Assembly (NCBI RefSeq): GCF_020551945.1
Contig: NZ_JAJBZH010000005.1
Coordinates: forward strand, 186,001-250,000
Direction: 5' to 3'
Origin: Cellulosimicrobium marinum
Lineage (GTDB): Bacteria; Actinomycetota; Actinomycetes; Actinomycetales; Cellulomonadaceae
DNA length: 64,000 nt
Shown here: positions 1 through 14,033 of the stretch, piece after piece
Numbering within the stretch: the first letter of the stretch is position 1
How the letters are laid out: each line of letters begins with the position of its first letter
Notes under the pieces: model-generated
Databases searched by the model: none
What the model was told of the DNA's origin: nothing
What the model saw: the letters and a program-made list of their open reading frames with translations, nothing else
Position numbers and translations under genes: made by a program

Positions 1-28
1 TGTCGGAGGGCGGTCGTACCATCGTGCG

Positions 29-3001
<2,973 letters not shown>

Positions 3002-3007
<6 letters not shown>

Positions 3008-3025
3008 CGGCGCGCCCCGTCAGGC
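3002..3025. terminator. Bidirectional hairpin containing both stop codons
   Basis: A perfect 9-bp stem (3002-3010 with 3017-3025, GCCTGACGG / CCGTCAGGC) closes a 6-base loop. The uvrA stop (TGA 3005-3007) is in the left arm and the stop of the convergent OsmC-like gene (TCA 3020-3022 on plus) is in the right arm. No T-tract follows. It is the only sequence between the genes and is read as a shared terminator. Confidence 0.6.
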
Positions 3026-3511
3026 GTCCGGCGTGCGCCGTCGCGCGGGCGCGGGCTCGACGAGCACGCGGAAGTTCACGGAGCGCGCGAGGAAGCAGTG
3101 GTCGTGGGCGCGACGGTGCAGGAGGGCCAGGGACGCGTCGTCGGTCCCGGTGCCGTCGTCCACGACGACGCGCGGGTGCAGCGTCACGTCCGTGAACTGG
3201 CCCTCGCCGCCTGACTCGACGCGCATCGTGCCGGTGACCGCGTCCTCGTACTCGCGCACGACGACGCCCGCCGCGGCGGCCAGGTGCAGGAACCAGAGCA
3301 TGTGGCACTGCGAGAGGCTCACGACGAAGAGCTCCTCCGGGCTGTAGCGCGCGGGGTCGCCGCGGAACGCGGGGTCCGCCGACCCGGGGAGCGGCGGGCG
3401 GCCGTCGAGCAGCACGTCGTGGTCGCGCCCGTACGCCGTGTAGGAGGTGGTGCCGGTGCGTCCCGCACCGGTCCACCGGACCGTCGCGGAGTAGCCGTGG
3501 TGAGCGCCCAT
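3020..3511 (-). CDS. OsmC family protein
   Basis: This is a 163-residue OsmC/Ohr-superfamily protein; members reduce organic hydroperoxides with a cysteine pair or are uncharacterised. Seen here: N-terminal ATVRWTGAGRTGTTSY, then the helix PEELFVVSLSQCHMLWFLHLAAAAG with the conserved cysteine, and ALLHRRAHDHCFLARSVNF with the second. The ATG at 3511 is chosen because the fold begins just after it; a GTG 18 bases upstream is also in frame. Such CHMLWFLHLA-type members are often annotated only as OsmC family, so Ohr activity should not be assumed. It converges on uvrA with only 12 bases between stop codons and shows no functional link to its neighbours. Confidence 0.88.
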   Translation of the reverse strand: MGAHHGYSATVRWTGAGRTGTTSYTAYGRDHDVLLDGRPPLPGSADPAFRGDPARYSPEELFVVSLSQCHMLWFLHLAAAAGVVVREYEDAVTGTMRVESGGEGQFTDVTLHPRVVVDDGTGTDDASLALLHRRAHDHCFLARSVNFRVLVEPAPARRRTPDA

Positions 3512-3582
3512 GCCGGTCACCCTAGCCACGGGTGGCCCACGTCACAGCCCGAGGCGGCGGTCCGGGTGTCGGTGCGCTGACC

Positions 3583-3588
3583 TAGGGT
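3583..3588 (+). promoter_or_regulatory. Leaderless-type -10 box for uvrC
   Basis: TAGGGT fits the TAnnnT -10 pattern and lies exactly 7 bases before the uvrC ATG (3596). That spacing puts the transcription start on or next to the start codon. No Shine-Dalgarno sequence precedes the ATG, which agrees with a leaderless mRNA. Confidence 0.55.
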
Positions 3589-3595
3589 GGGAACC

Positions 3596-5740
3596 ATGGC
3601 CGACCCCGCGACGTACCGTCCTGCGCCGGGGGAGATCCCGACCTCGCCCGGCGTGTACCGCTTCCGGGACGAGCACGGCCGCGTCGTCTACGTGGGCAAG
3701 GCGAAGAACCTCCGGGCGCGCCTGTCGAGCTACTTCCAGGACGTCGCCAACCTGCACCACCGCACGCAGACGATGGTCACCACGGCCGCGTCCGTCGAGT
3801 GGACGGTCGTCGGCACGGAGGTCGAGGCGCTCGCGCTCGAGTACACGTGGATCAAAGAGTTCGACCCGCGCTTCAACGTCAAGTACCGCGACGACAAGTC
3901 CTACCCCTACCTCGCGGTGACGATGTCCGACGAGTTCCCGCGCGCCCAGGTCATGCGCGGGGCCAAGCGGCCGGGGACGCGGTACTTCGGGCCCTACGGG
4001 CACGCCTGGGCGATCCGCGAGACCCTCGACCTGCTGCTGCGCGTGTTCCCGGTCCGCACGTGCTCCGCGGGCGTCTTCAAGCGTGCGCACCAGACCGGTC
4101 GGCCGTGCCTGCTCGGGTACATCGACAAGTGCTCCGCGCCGTGCGTCGGGCGGATCACCCCGGAGGACCACACGGCGCTCGCCGAGGACTTCTGCGACTT
4201 CATGGCGGGGGACACCCAGCGGTTCGTGCGCCGCCTGGAGCGCAAGATGCGCGAGGCGTCCGCGGCGATGGAGTACGAGGCCGCCGCCCGCCTGCGCGAC
4301 GACATCGCCGCGCTGCAGCGCGCGACCGAGAAGAACGCCGTCGTCCTCGGCGACGGGACGGACGCCGACGTCTTCGCGCTCGTCGGGGACGAGCTCGAGG
4401 CCGCCGTCCAGGTGTTCCACGTGCGGGGCGGGCGCATCCGCGGCCAGCGCGGCTGGATCGTCGAGAAGGTCGAGGACGTCACCGACGGCGAGCTCGTGGA
4501 GCACCTGCTCCAGCAGGTGTACGGCGCCGCCGAGGACGCGGCGGCCGTGGACGCGCGCACCGGCGCCGGCGCGCGCGGGGGCGCCCGCGACGTCGTCCCC
4601 CGCGAGGTGCTCGTCCCCGTGCTGCCGCCCGACCAGGAGCAGGTGACGACCTGGCTCACCGGTCTCCGGGGCGCGCGGGTCGACGTGCGCGTGCCCCAGC
4701 GCGGCGACAAGAAGGAGCTGGCCGCGACCGTGCGGGCCAACGCCGAGCACGCGCTGGCGCTCCACCGCACCCGCCGGGCGGGCGACCTCACGACCCGCAG
4801 CCAGGCGCTGCGGGAGATCCAGGAGGCCCTCGACCTCGACACGGCCCCCCTGCGCATCGAGTGCTACGACGTCTCGCACAACCAGGGCACCTTCCAGGTC
4901 GCGTCGATGGTCGTGTTCGAGGACGGGCTGGCGCGCAAGAGCGAGTACCGCCACTTCACGGTGCGCGGCCCGGACGGCGACGGCGCGCGCGACGACACCG
5001 CGGCGATGCACGAGGTGATCACGCGCCGGTTCTCCCGCTACCTCGCCGACCGCGAACGGCTCGGCGGGCTCGAGGTCGACCTCGACGCGGACACCTCGGA
5101 CGCGACGGGTGACGCACGCGCCGACGCGCAGGCGGCGGGGTACGTCCCCCGCAGCGGCGAGGTCGACCCCGAGGCGGCGCCCGAGCGGCGCGGACGGTTC
5201 GCCTACCCGCCGAACCTCGTCGTGGTCGACGGCGGCCCGCCCCAGGTCGCGGCCGCCGCGCGAGCGCTCGCGGAGCTCGGGATCGACGACGTCGCGCTCT
5301 GCGGCCTCGCGAAGCGTCTTGAGGAGGTGTGGGTGCCCGACGACGACCACCCGGTGATCCTGCAGCGCTCGTCCGAGGGGCTCTACCTCCTGCAGCGTGT
5401 GCGGGACGAGGCGCACCGGTTCGCGATCGCGCACCACCGCAAGCGGCGGAGCAAGGGGATGACGTCCTCGGCGCTGGACGACGTCCCGGGGCTCGGGCCG
5501 GCCCGCCGGACCGCGCTGCTCAAGCACTTCGGCTCGGTCCGGCGCCTGCGCGCCGCCACGGCCGAGGAGATCGCGCAGGTGCCCGGGATGGGGCTGCGCA
5601 CGGCCCGGAACGTCGTCGCGGCGCTCGCCCCGGCGCCGTCGGACACCGGCACGCCCGCCGCACCCGGCGACGCGTCGGGCGGGTCGACGGGCCCGGCCCG
5701 TCCGGACAACACTCCGGAGCCGGACCCGGCGGCGCGGTGA
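3596..5740 (+). CDS. uvrC: Excinuclease ABC subunit C (UvrC)
   Basis: UvrC makes both incisions around the lesion in the UvrB-DNA complex. The 714-residue product has the full family layout: N-terminal GIY-YIG nuclease ([20 protein letters not shown], about residues 15-95), a UVR motif that binds UvrB ([15 protein letters not shown], about 220-255), an RNase H-like 5' nuclease domain ([20 protein letters not shown] and [15 protein letters not shown]), and tandem C-terminal helix-hairpin-helices ([30 protein letters not shown]). The ATG at 3596 is preferred over an in-frame GTG at 3587 because a -10 box sits 7 bases before it. A Gly/Pro/Ala tail of about 30 residues follows. It heads the conserved uvrC-rapZ-yvcK-whiA cluster. 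Confidence 0.97.
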   Translation: MADPATYRPAPGEIPTSPGVYRFRDEHGRVVYVGKAKNLRARLSSYFQDVANLHHRTQTMVTTAASVEWTVVGTEVEALALEYTWIKEFDPRFNVKYRDDKSYPYLAVTMSDEFPRAQVMRGAKRPGTRYFGPYGHAWAIRETLDLLLRVFPVRTCSAGVFKRAHQTGRPCLLGYIDKCSAPCVGRITPEDHTALAEDFCDFMAGDTQRFVRRLERKMREASAAMEYEAAARLRDDIAALQRATEKNAVVLGDGTDADVFALVGDELEAAVQVFHVRGGRIRGQRGWIVEKVEDVTDGELVEHLLQQVYGAAEDAAAVDARTGAGARGGARDVVPREVLVPVLPPDQEQVTTWLTGLRGARVDVRVPQRGDKKELAATVRANAEHALALHRTRRAGDLTTRSQALREIQEALDLDTAPLRIECYDVSHNQGTFQVASMVVFEDGLARKSEYRHFTVRGPDGDGARDDTAAMHEVITRRFSRYLADRERLGGLEVDLDADTSDATGDARADAQAAGYVPRSGEVDPEAAPERRGRFAYPPNLVVVDGGPPQVAAAARALAELGIDDVALCGLAKRLEEVWVPDDDHPVILQRSSEGLYLLQRVRDEAHRFAIAHHRKRRSKGMTSSALDDVPGLGPARRTALLKHFGSVRRLRAATAEEIAQVPGMGLRTARNVVAALAPAPSDTGTPAAPGDASGGSTGPARPDNTPEPDPAAR

Positions 5741-5760
5741 GCGGCTGGCATGCTGGGGGC

Positions 5761-6699
5761 ATGAGCACGGACCCTTCCCCGACCACGGTCCCCCACGGGA
5801 TCCCCGCGATCGAGGCGGCGACCCACGCGCCGGAGCGCCGCGAGGCGGAGGTGCTCGTCATCACGGGGATGTCGGGGGCGGGGCGCTCGCGTGCGGCCGC
5901 CGTCCTGGAGGACCTCGACTGGTACGTCGTCGACAACCTGCCGCCCCGCATGATCGTGCCGCTCGTCGACCTCATGACCCGGTCCGGCTCCACGCTGGAG
6001 CGCATCGGGGCGGTCGTCGACGTCCGGGGGCGCGAGTTCTTCACCGACCTCGTCGAGGTGCTCGACCACCTCCGCCAGAGCGGGGTCTTCTACCGCATCC
6101 TCTACCTCGACGCGTCCGACGAGGTGCTCGTCCGCCGGTACGAGCAGGTGCGCCGTCCCCATCCGCTGCAGGGCGAGGGGCGCATCCTCGAAGGGCTCGC
6201 GGAGGAACGGCGCCTGCTCGCGAGCCTCCAGGAACGCGCCGACGTCGTCATCGACACGTCCGAGCTCACCGTGCACGACCTCGCGCGCGAGGTCCGGTCC
6301 GCCGTCGCGGACGGGACGCCGGACACGCTGCGGATCAACGTGGTGTCGTTCGGGTTCAAGTACGGGCTCCCGCTCGACGCGGACCACGTGGTCGACGTGC
6401 GCTTCCTCGCCAACCCCTACTGGATAACCGAGCTGCGCCACCTCACGGGCCGCGACGCCCCGGTGCGCGACTACGTGCTGGGCCGGCCGGGCGCGGCCGA
6501 GTTCGTGGACCGGTACGCCGCCGCGCTCGAGCCCGTCCTCGCGGGCTATCTGGGCGAGGAGAAGCGGTACGTGACGATCGCCGTGGGGTGCACCGGCGGC
6601 AAGCACCGGTCGGTCGCGATCAGCGAGGCGCTCGCCGTCCGGCTGCGCGCCCAGGGCCAGCGCGTCACCGTCACGGCCCGCGACCTGGGCAAGGAGTGA
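5761..6699 (+). CDS. rapZ: RapZ/YvcJ family nucleotide-binding protein
   Basis: RapZ-family protein of 312 residues. In E. coli RapZ is an adapter for RNase E acting on GlmZ; in Gram-positives the role is less clear, although the protein binds and hydrolyses nucleotides. Seen: P-loop VITGMSGAGRSRAAAVLEDL (Arg in place of the usual Lys of Walker A, as is common in actinobacteria), DNLPPRMI, the long central domain FGFKYGLPLDADHVVDVRFL and the C-terminal IAVGCTGGKHRSV motif that binds a phosphosugar ligand in E. coli. The start is ATG 5761, 20 bases after uvrC. Its stop overlaps the yvcK GTG by 4 bases, so the two are probably translationally coupled. Confidence 0.95.
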   Translation: MSTDPSPTTVPHGIPAIEAATHAPERREAEVLVITGMSGAGRSRAAAVLEDLDWYVVDNLPPRMIVPLVDLMTRSGSTLERIGAVVDVRGREFFTDLVEVLDHLRQSGVFYRILYLDASDEVLVRRYEQVRRPHPLQGEGRILEGLAEERRLLASLQERADVVIDTSELTVHDLAREVRSAVADGTPDTLRINVVSFGFKYGLPLDADHVVDVRFLANPYWITELRHLTGRDAPVRDYVLGRPGAAEFVDRYAAALEPVLAGYLGEEKRYVTIAVGCTGGKHRSVAISEALAVRLRAQGQRVTVTARDLGKE

Positions 6700-7676
6700 C
6701 GCCGGCCGTGGTCGCGCGCAGGACCTCGCCCGCCGTCGTCGCCCTGGGTGGCGGCCACGGTCTGTCCGCGAGCCTGTCGGCGCTGCGCCTCATGTCGGAC
6801 CGCCTCACCGCCGTCGTGACGGTCGCCGACGACGGCGGGTCGTCGGGCCGGCTGCGCGACGAGCTGGGCGTCCTCCCGCCGGGGGACCTGCGCATGGCGC
6901 TCGCGGCCCTGTGCGACGACTCCGAGTGGGGCCGCACGTGGAGCTCGCTGCTGCAGCACCGGTTCACCTCCGAGGGCGACCTCGACAACCACGCCGTCGG
7001 CAACCTGCTCATCGTGGCGCTGTGGGAGCTCCTCGACGACCCGGTCGCCGGCCTCGACTGGGTAGGCCGTCTGCTCGGGGCGCGCGGACGGGTGCTGCCG
7101 ATGGCGTCCGTCCCGCTCGGCATCGAGGCCGACGTGCGCACGGGCGACGAGCTCGAGACGGTCGCGGGGCAGAGCCGCGTCGCCGTGACCCACGGGCGCA
7201 TCGAGCAGCTGCGTCTCCTCCCGCCGGACCCGCCGGCGTGCCCCGAGGCGGTCGCCGCCGTCCGGGAGGCGGACTGGGTGGTCCTCGGGCCCGGGTCGTG
7301 GTTCTCGTCGGTCATGCCGCACCTGCTCGTCCCGGAGCTCGCGCGGGCGCTGCACGAGACGCGCGCGCGGCGCTGCGTGACCCTCAACCTGTCGAGCGAG
7401 GCGGGGGAGACGTACGGCCTCACCGCGACGGACCACCTCGAGGCGCTGCACAAGCACGCACCCGGCCTGCGGATCGACGCGGTCGTCGCCGACCCGACGG
7501 CCGTGGAGGACACCGAGCAGCTGGTGGAGACGGCGCACCGGATGGGCGCGCGCCTGCTGCTGCGCCAGGTCGCGCTCGGCGACGGCACGGCCCGGCACGA
7601 CGCGCTGCGGCTCGCGGCCGCCTACCGCGACGTGTTCGACGACGTCCTCGGGGACGTCGGCACCCGCAGCCGGTAG
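6696..7676 (+). CDS. yvcK: Gluconeogenesis factor YvcK / CofD-like
   Basis: YvcK-family protein of 326 residues. It is related to CofD (LPPG transferase) but in firmicutes and actinobacteria it controls growth on gluconeogenic carbon sources and cell-wall precursor flow, and binds UDP-sugars. Seen: [18 protein letters not shown] at the N-terminus, [18 protein letters not shown], and [21 protein letters not shown]. The GTG at 6696 overlaps the rapZ stop (GTGA) and puts the conserved GGGHG at residues 14-18; there is no better start. It lies between rapZ and whiA, its usual place in Gram-positive genomes. Confidence 0.93.
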   Translation: MTPAVVARRTSPAVVALGGGHGLSASLSALRLMSDRLTAVVTVADDGGSSGRLRDELGVLPPGDLRMALAALCDDSEWGRTWSSLLQHRFTSEGDLDNHAVGNLLIVALWELLDDPVAGLDWVGRLLGARGRVLPMASVPLGIEADVRTGDELETVAGQSRVAVTHGRIEQLRLLPPDPPACPEAVAAVREADWVVLGPGSWFSSVMPHLLVPELARALHETRARRCVTLNLSSEAGETYGLTATDHLEALHKHAPGLRIDAVVADPTAVEDTEQLVETAHRMGARLLLRQVALGDGTARHDALRLAAAYRDVFDDVLGDVGTRSR

Positions 7677-7713
7677 GCCCGCCCGGCCCCGGGATCGGTG
7701 GCAGGATGGCGCC

Positions 7714-8694
7714 ATGGCGCTCACGGCACAGGTGAAGGACGAGCTGGCACGACTGCGGGTGGACAAGACCTCGTGCCGCAAGGCCGAGGTCTCGGCGATG
7801 CTGCGGTTCTCGGGCGGCCTGCACCTCATCTCCGGCCGGATCGTCATCGAGGCGGAGCTCGACACCGCGATCGCCGCACGTCGTCTGCGCGAGACCATCA
7901 CGGACGTGTACGGCCACACGAGCGAGCTGATCGTGGTCTCCGCCGGGGGGCTGCGCAAGAGCAGCCGGTACGTCGTGCGGGTGGTGCGCGACGGCGAGTC
8001 GCTCGCCCGGCAGACCGGCCTCCTCGACCAGCGTGGTCGGCCCGTGCGGGGTCTGCCGCCGCAGGTGGTGTCCGGCGGGGTGGAGGAGGCCGAGGCAGCG
8101 TGGCGCGGCGCGTTCCTCGCCCACGGCTCCCTCACGGAGCCGGGCCGGTCCTCCGCGCTGGAGGTCACGTGCCCCGGGCCGGAGGCCGCGCTCGCGCTCG
8201 TCGGCGCCGCGCGGCGCCTGGGGGTGTCGGCGAAGTCGCGCGAGGTGCGCGGGGTCGATCGTGTGGTGATCCGCGACGGCGACGCGATCAGCGCACTGCT
8301 CGCACGTCTCGGCGCGCACGAGGCGGTGCAGGTGTGGGAGGAGCGGCGTTCGCGCCGCGAGGTGCGCGGCACGGCGAACCGCCTCGCGAACTTCGACGAC
8401 GCGAACCTGCGCCGGTCGGCGCGGGCGGCGGTCGCGGCCGGCGCGCGGGTCGAGCGGGCGTTCGAGATCCTGGGGCCGGACCTGCCCGAGCACCTGCGCG
8501 AGGCGGGCGAGCTGCGTCTCGCCCACAAGCAGGCGTCCCTCGAGGAGCTCGGCCAGCTCGCGGACCCGCCCCTCACGAAGGACGCCGTGGCCGGCCGGAT
8601 CCGCCGCCTGCTCTCCACCGCCGACAAGCGTGCCGCCGAGCTCGGCATCCCCGACACGGAGGCGGGCCTGAGCCCCGAGCTGCTCGACCTGTGA
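7714..8694 (+). CDS. whiA: DNA-binding protein WhiA
   Basis: WhiA regulates sporulation and septation genes in Streptomyces and is conserved in non-sporulating Gram-positives. The 326-residue product has the N-terminal LAGLIDADG-derived fold ([31 protein letters not shown], then [10 protein letters not shown]) without obvious endonuclease acidic residues, and the C-terminal helix-turn-helix ([30 protein letters not shown]). The start is ATG 7714, 37 bases after yvcK. It ends the uvrC-rapZ-yvcK-whiA cluster and is followed by the gap leader region. Confidence 0.97.
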   Translation: MALTAQVKDELARLRVDKTSCRKAEVSAMLRFSGGLHLISGRIVIEAELDTAIAARRLRETITDVYGHTSELIVVSAGGLRKSSRYVVRVVRDGESLARQTGLLDQRGRPVRGLPPQVVSGGVEEAEAAWRGAFLAHGSLTEPGRSSALEVTCPGPEAALALVGAARRLGVSAKSREVRGVDRVVIRDGDAISALLARLGAHEAVQVWEERRSRREVRGTANRLANFDDANLRRSARAAVAAGARVERAFEILGPDLPEHLREAGELRLAHKQASLEELGQLADPPLTKDAVAGRIRRLLSTADKRAAELGIPDTEAGLSPELLDL

Positions 8695-8767
8695 GGCCCG
8701 CAGCGCGGCCGGGCCCGCGCGGACGACACGCAGGCACGGGACCATGGTCCCGAAGCGTGGGATCCAG
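8695..8767. promoter_or_regulatory. whiA-gap spacer with a perfect 16-bp palindrome
   Basis: Two symmetric elements lie here. A GC hairpin at 8703-8720 (GCGCGG / CCGCGC, 6-base loop) may end whiA transcription. A perfect 16-bp palindrome, CGGGACCATGGTCCCG, at 8737-8752 lies about 40 bases upstream of the likely gap -10 box. It has no T-tract, so a regulator-binding site is as plausible as a terminator. Confidence 0.45.
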
Positions 8768-8798
8768 GTCACACGATGGAGAGGGGTTGGTATAGGCT
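8768..8798 (+). promoter_or_regulatory. gap: Putative gap promoter
   Basis: The string TATAGGCT at 8791-8798 contains good -10 matches (TATAGG or TAGGCT). A weak -35 (GGTCAC, 8768-8773) stands 17 bases upstream of TATAGG. Transcription from here would give a 5' leader of about 210 bases before the gap GTG. Confidence 0.5.
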
Positions 8799-8810
8799 CG
8801 GGTACGTCAG

Positions 8811-10021
<1,211 letters not shown>

Positions 10022-10180
10022 CCCTGCCGCTCCAGCAGCGCCAGACCTGAGCATCATCATGCGTCCGCGTGCGTGTCGTCGGCCACGGCCGGCGACGCGC
10101 ACGCGGGCGTTCCCATGTGCGGGCGGTCCCGGGCCGGGGACGGCGCGCCGCACGACGGCGACGGAACCGGAGGAGACCTC

Positions 10181-11380
10181 ATGAAGACGATCGACGACCT
10201 GGGTGACCTGCGCGGCAAGCGCGTGCTGGTCCGCTCGGACTTCAACGTCCCGCTCGACGGGACGACCATCACGGACGACGGGCGCATCCGCGCCGCGCTC
10301 CCGACGCTGAAGAAGCTCACGGACGCGGGCGCGAAGGTCGTCGTCACCGCGCACCTCGGCCGCCCCAAGGGCGAGCCGGACCCGACGTTCTCCCTCGCGC
10401 CCGTGGCCGCACGCCTCGGCGAGCTGCTCGGGGTGCCCGTGCACCTCGCGCAGGACACCGTCGGCGCGTCCGCCCAGGAGACCGTCGCGGCCCTCGGCGA
10501 GGGCGAGGTGGCGCTGCTCGAGAACATCCGCTTCGACGCCCGCGAGACGTCCAAGGACGAGGCGGAGCGCGCGTCGCTCGCGAACGACCTCGCGGGCCTC
10601 GCCGACGCGTTCGTCTCGGACGGCTTCGGCGTCGTGCACCGCAAGCAGGCGTCCGTCTACGACGTCGCGAAGGTGCTCCCCGCCGCGGTCGGCGAGCTCG
10701 TCCTCAAGGAGGTCGACTCGCTGCGCAAGGCCACCGAGGACCCCGAGCGCCCGTACGCGGTCGTGCTCGGCGGCTCGAAGGTCTCCGACAAGCTCGGCGT
10801 CATCGCGAACCTGCTCACCAAGGCGGACCGCCTGCTCATCGGCGGCGGCATGGTGTTCACGTTCCTCGCCGCGAAGGGCTACGGCGTCGGCAAGTCCCTC
10901 CTCGAGGAGGACCAGATCGACACCGTCAAGGGCTACCTCGCGGACGCGGAGAAGAACGGCGTCGAGATCGTCCTGCCGACGGACATCGTCGCGGCGGACG
11001 CGTTCGCGGCGGACTCGCCGCACGAGGTCGTGGCCGCGGACGCGATCCCCGCCGACAAGATCGGGCTCGACATCGGCCCGGCCTCGGCGGAGCTCTTCGC
11101 GAGCAAGATCGTCGACGCGCGGACCGTCGTCTGGAACGGTCCGGCGGGCGTGTTCGAGTTCGACGCGTTCTCCGGCGGCACCCGCGCAGTGGCGCAGGCA
11201 CTCGTGGACGCGACGGGGAACGGCGCCTTCACGATCGTCGGTGGCGGCGACTCCGCAGCGGCGGTGCGCATCCTCGGGTTCGACGAGGCGGGCTTCAGCC
11301 ACATCTCCACCGGTGGCGGCGCCAGCCTCGAGTTCCTCGAGGGCAAGGACCTCCCGGGCATCTCGGTCCTCGAGGCCTGA
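10181..11380 (+). CDS. pgk: Phosphoglycerate kinase
   Basis: Pgk transfers the acyl phosphate of 1,3-bisphosphoglycerate to ADP. It has 399 residues, with the N-terminal substrate-binding lobe ([27 protein letters not shown]) and the C-terminal nucleotide lobe ([48 protein letters not shown]). The ATG at 10181 is preceded by GGAGGA with suitable spacing. The 159 bases after gap have no obvious terminator hairpin, so read-through from gap is likely. Confidence 0.98.
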   Translation: MKTIDDLGDLRGKRVLVRSDFNVPLDGTTITDDGRIRAALPTLKKLTDAGAKVVVTAHLGRPKGEPDPTFSLAPVAARLGELLGVPVHLAQDTVGASAQETVAALGEGEVALLENIRFDARETSKDEAERASLANDLAGLADAFVSDGFGVVHRKQASVYDVAKVLPAAVGELVLKEVDSLRKATEDPERPYAVVLGGSKVSDKLGVIANLLTKADRLLIGGGMVFTFLAAKGYGVGKSLLEEDQIDTVKGYLADAEKNGVEIVLPTDIVAADAFAADSPHEVVAADAIPADKIGLDIGPASAELFASKIVDARTVVWNGPAGVFEFDAFSGGTRAVAQALVDATGNGAFTIVGGGDSAAAVRILGFDEAGFSHISTGGGASLEFLEGKDLPGISVLEA

Positions 11381-11402
11381 CCACTTCGTAGCACACCCGA
11401 CG

Positions 11403-11428
11403 CGCGGCCCCGGGGGACCGGGGCCGCG
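11403..11428. terminator. Strong GC hairpin between pgk and tpiA
   Basis: An 11-bp perfect stem (11403-11413 with 11418-11428) closes a GGGA tetraloop. No T-run follows and tpiA starts 26 bases later. It could be a factor-dependent terminator, but an RNA-processing or 3'-end-protecting element inside the operon fits equally well. Confidence 0.5.
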
Positions 11429-11454
11429 GTCATGACGAGAGAAGACGACACACC

Positions 11455-12246
11455 GTGGCGAACCGCACCCCGCTCATGGCGGGCAACTGGAAGATGAACC
11501 TGGACCACCACGAGGCGACGCACACCGTGCAGAAGCTCGCGTGGTCCCTCAAGGACGCCAAGCACGACTTCTCGGCCGTCGAGGTCGCCGTGCTGCCTCC
11601 CTTCACGGACCTGCGGTCCGTGCAGACCCTCGTCGACGCGGACAAGCTCGAGCTGAAGTACGGCGCGCAGGACGTCTCCGCGCACGCGTCGGGCGCCTAC
11701 ACGGGCGAGATCGCGGCGTCGATGCTCGCGAAGCTCGGCGTCACGTACGTCGCGATCGGCCACTCCGAGCGCCGGCAGTACCACGCGGAGTCGGACGAGC
11801 TGGTGAACGCCAAGATCGTCGCGGCCGTGGGCCAGGGCCTCGCGCCGATCCTGTGCGTCGGCGAGGGCCTCGACGTCCGCAAGGCGGGCGAGCAGATCGC
11901 GTACACGCTCGCGCAGGTCGAGGGAGCGCTCGCGGGCCTCCCCGCGGCGCAGCTCGCCGACCTCGTCATCGCCTACGAGCCCGTCTGGGCCATCGGCACC
12001 GGCGAGGTCGCGACGCCCGAGGACGCGCAGGAGGTCTGCGGGGCCATCCGCGGCGCCCTGGGCGACCTGTACGACGGCGACGTCGCGGCCGCCACGCGCG
12101 TGCTCTACGGCGGTTCGGTGAAGTCGTCGAACGTCGCGGCGATCATGGCGCAGCCGGACGTCGACGGTGTGCTCGTCGGCGGCGCGAGCCTCGACCCCGA
12201 GGAGTTCGCGAAGATCGCGCGCTACCAGGCGCACACCACCGCGTGA
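11455..12246 (+). CDS. tpiA: Triose-phosphate isomerase
   Basis: TpiA interconverts dihydroxyacetone phosphate and glyceraldehyde 3-phosphate. It has 263 residues and a TIM-barrel fold: AGNWKMNLD at the N-terminus (catalytic Lys), [10 protein letters not shown] (catalytic His), [11 protein letters not shown] (catalytic Glu) and the phosphate-binding [10 protein letters not shown] and GVLVGGASL. The start is GTG 11455, 74 bases after pgk. Third gene of the glycolytic run. Confidence 0.98.
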   Translation: MANRTPLMAGNWKMNLDHHEATHTVQKLAWSLKDAKHDFSAVEVAVLPPFTDLRSVQTLVDADKLELKYGAQDVSAHASGAYTGEIAASMLAKLGVTYVAIGHSERRQYHAESDELVNAKIVAAVGQGLAPILCVGEGLDVRKAGEQIAYTLAQVEGALAGLPAAQLADLVIAYEPVWAIGTGEVATPEDAQEVCGAIRGALGDLYDGDVAAATRVLYGGSVKSSNVAAIMAQPDVDGVLVGGASLDPEEFAKIARYQAHTTA

Positions 12247-12462
12247 CCTCCCGCCCGCGGCCGGCATCCTCCGGCCGCGGGCTCCCGCGCGCCGGCATCA
12301 CGCCGTGCGCAGGGTCGCTCGACCGGGCGCGGACGGGGTTGGCCCCCGGGTGCCCGTGTCACCTACTCTTGTCCCCTGTGCTGCGGACCACGTCCGCGGC
12401 ACGACAACCGTGCGGTCGTCCTCGACGTGGTCGAGCCGACCCTGAGCCTCAAGGACGTACTC

Positions 12463-12705
12463 GTGGACGTGCTGCGCATCATCCTGCAGATCCTCCTGCT
12501 GCTGACCAGCGGCTTCCTCACCCTGCTCGTGCTCATGCACAAGGGCAAGGGCGGCGGCCTGTCCGACATGTTCGGCGGCGGGATGTCGACCTCGGTGGGC
12601 AGCTCCGGCGTCGCCGAGCGCAACCTCAACCGCATCACGGTGACCTTCGCGATCGTCTGGACGGTCGTCATCGTCCTGCTGGGCCTGATCCAGAAGGTGA
12701 GCTGA
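12463..12705 (+). CDS. secG: Preprotein translocase subunit SecG
   Basis: SecG is the small auxiliary subunit of the SecYEG protein-export channel. It has two membrane helices (about residues 3-22 and 55-75) joined by a loop with the actinobacterial signature HKGKGGGLSDMFGGG and SSGVAERNLNRIT. The GTG at 12463 is chosen because AAGGA (12451-12455) precedes it by 7 bases and the 80-residue product matches the family; an in-frame start at 12427 would add 12 residues. It follows tpiA, as usual in actinobacteria. Confidence 0.93.
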   Translation: MDVLRIILQILLLLTSGFLTLLVLMHKGKGGGLSDMFGGGMSTSVGSSGVAERNLNRITVTFAIVWTVVIVLLGLIQKVS

Positions 12706-12794
12706 GCCCCGCGCCCTGACGGGCGCGGGAGGCGGCGCGGGACGGCGTCGCCGGGGACGGTGCCGATGGCGGCACGCAGGACGGGGGAGTGCAC

Positions 12795-13142
12795 GTGGCA
12801 GGTGGTAACGCGATCCGCGGGTCGCGCGTCGGAGCGGGGCCGCTCGGCGAGTCCGAGCGGGGCGAGGTCGCCCCCCGGTTCCGGGTGTCGTACTGGTGCG
12901 CGAACGGTCACGAGACGCAGCCGAGCTTCTCCTCGGAGGCGGCCATCGAGGCGCCGGAGACCTGGGACTGCCCGCGGTGCGGGTTCCCCGCGGGACAGGA
13001 CCGGGAGAACCCTCCGACGCCCCTGCGCAACGAGCCGTACAAGACGCATCTCGCGTACGTGAAGGAGCGCCGTTCCGACGAGGACGGCGTCGCGATCCTC
13101 GACGAGGCGCTCGCCGCGCTGCGCGCGCGCCGAGGCCGGTGA
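12795..13142 (+). CDS. rbpA: RNA polymerase-binding protein RbpA
   Basis: RbpA is an actinobacterial transcription factor that binds RNA polymerase and group 1/2 sigma factors and stabilises the open complex. The 115-residue product has the N-terminal tail with the NAIRGSRVGAGP motif, the zinc-binding core (YWCANGH, WDCPRCGFPAG) and the C-terminal sigma-interaction region (LAYVKERRSDEDGVAILDEALAALR). The GTG at 12795 is chosen because GGGGGAG (12783-12789) sits 5 bases upstream; a GTG at 12789 is in frame but inside that ribosome-binding site. Confidence 0.95.
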   Translation: MAGGNAIRGSRVGAGPLGESERGEVAPRFRVSYWCANGHETQPSFSSEAAIEAPETWDCPRCGFPAGQDRENPPTPLRNEPYKTHLAYVKERRSDEDGVAILDEALAALRARRGR

Positions 13143-13235
13143 CGTCAGGCCCGTAACGTCAGGCCAGGTGACGTCGGCCCGATGACGTCGGGGCGCTGAC
13201 GCCCCGACGCCCTCTCTCCTCGAGACCGAGGTCGA

Positions 13236-14033
13236 CTACGTGTCGGTGTGGCCCGCTGCGGCGGCGTCGACCAACCACAGCGTGCGCTCCGTGCCCGCGA
13301 CCGCGGCCGCGGGGGTCCGGTGCGCGGGTGCAGCGGACAGCGCCGAGGCCACCGCCTCCGCCTTCTCCGCGCCGGCGGCCACGACCCAGACCTGGTGCGC
13401 GGCGGCGATCGCCTCGAACGTCAGCGTGACGCGCTCCGGCGGCGGCTTCGGAGAGCCGTGCACGCCGGCCGCGGCGACCCCGGTAACGTCGAGGCCGGGG
13501 TGCTGGGGGAAGAGCGACGCGACGTGCCCGTCGGGCCCCATGCCGAGGAGCAGGACGTCGAACTCCGGGACCGCGGCGCCGTCCGCGGCGTGCTCGGCCA
13601 GCTCGGCGCGGTACCGGTCGGCCGCCTCCTCGGGGGTGGCGACCTCGTCGGCCGGGGGCATCGGGTGCACGTTCCCGGCCGGGAGCTGGGGCAGGTGGTC
13701 GAGCAGCGCGGAGCGCGCCTGCGTCTCGTTGCGGTCCGCGTCGCCGGACGGGAGGAAGCGCTCGTCCCCCCACCACAGGTGCACGCCCGACCAGTCGACC
13801 GCGTCCCGGACGGGGTGGCGCGCGAGCGCCGCGAGGCTCGCGATGCCGACGGTGCCCCCGGTGAGCACGACGTGCACGGGCCGGGCGACCGACTGGAGGT
13901 CGAGGAGCCGCGTGACGAGCCGCGACGCGACCGCCTCGGCGAGGACGCCCGCGTCGGGGTGGACGACGACGAGCCGCCGGTGCGGGTGCGGCGTCGTCAC
14001 GGGTCCGAGCCCCTGGGCCGGCGTCGCGCTCAT
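13236..14033 (-). CDS. pgl: 6-Phosphogluconolactonase
   Basis: Pgl hydrolyses 6-phosphogluconolactone in the oxidative pentose phosphate pathway. Product 265 residues, DevB/SOL type: VLTGGTVGIASLAAL (phosphate loop), DWSGVHLWWGDERFLPSGDADRNE (active-site signature) and LLLGMGPDGHVASLFP. The ATG at 14033 overlaps the opcA stop by 4 bases (ATGA). It is the last gene of the tkt-tal-zwf-opcA-pgl run and converges on rbpA, with 93 bases between. Confidence 0.96.
   Translation of the reverse strand: MSATPAQGLGPVTTPHPHRRLVVVHPDAGVLAEAVASRLVTRLLDLQSVARPVHVVLTGGTVGIASLAALARHPVRDAVDWSGVHLWWGDERFLPSGDADRNETQARSALLDHLPQLPAGNVHPMPPADEVATPEEAADRYRAELAEHAADGAAVPEFDVLLLGMGPDGHVASLFPQHPGLDVTGVAAAGVHGSPKPPPERVTLTFEAIAAAHQVWVVAAGAEKAEAVASALSAAPAHRTPAAAVAGTERTLWLVDAAAAGHTDT

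Noticed and set aside
3542-5527. 661-codon frame opposite uvrC
   Set aside because: Antisense shadow of uvrC with no recognisable content.
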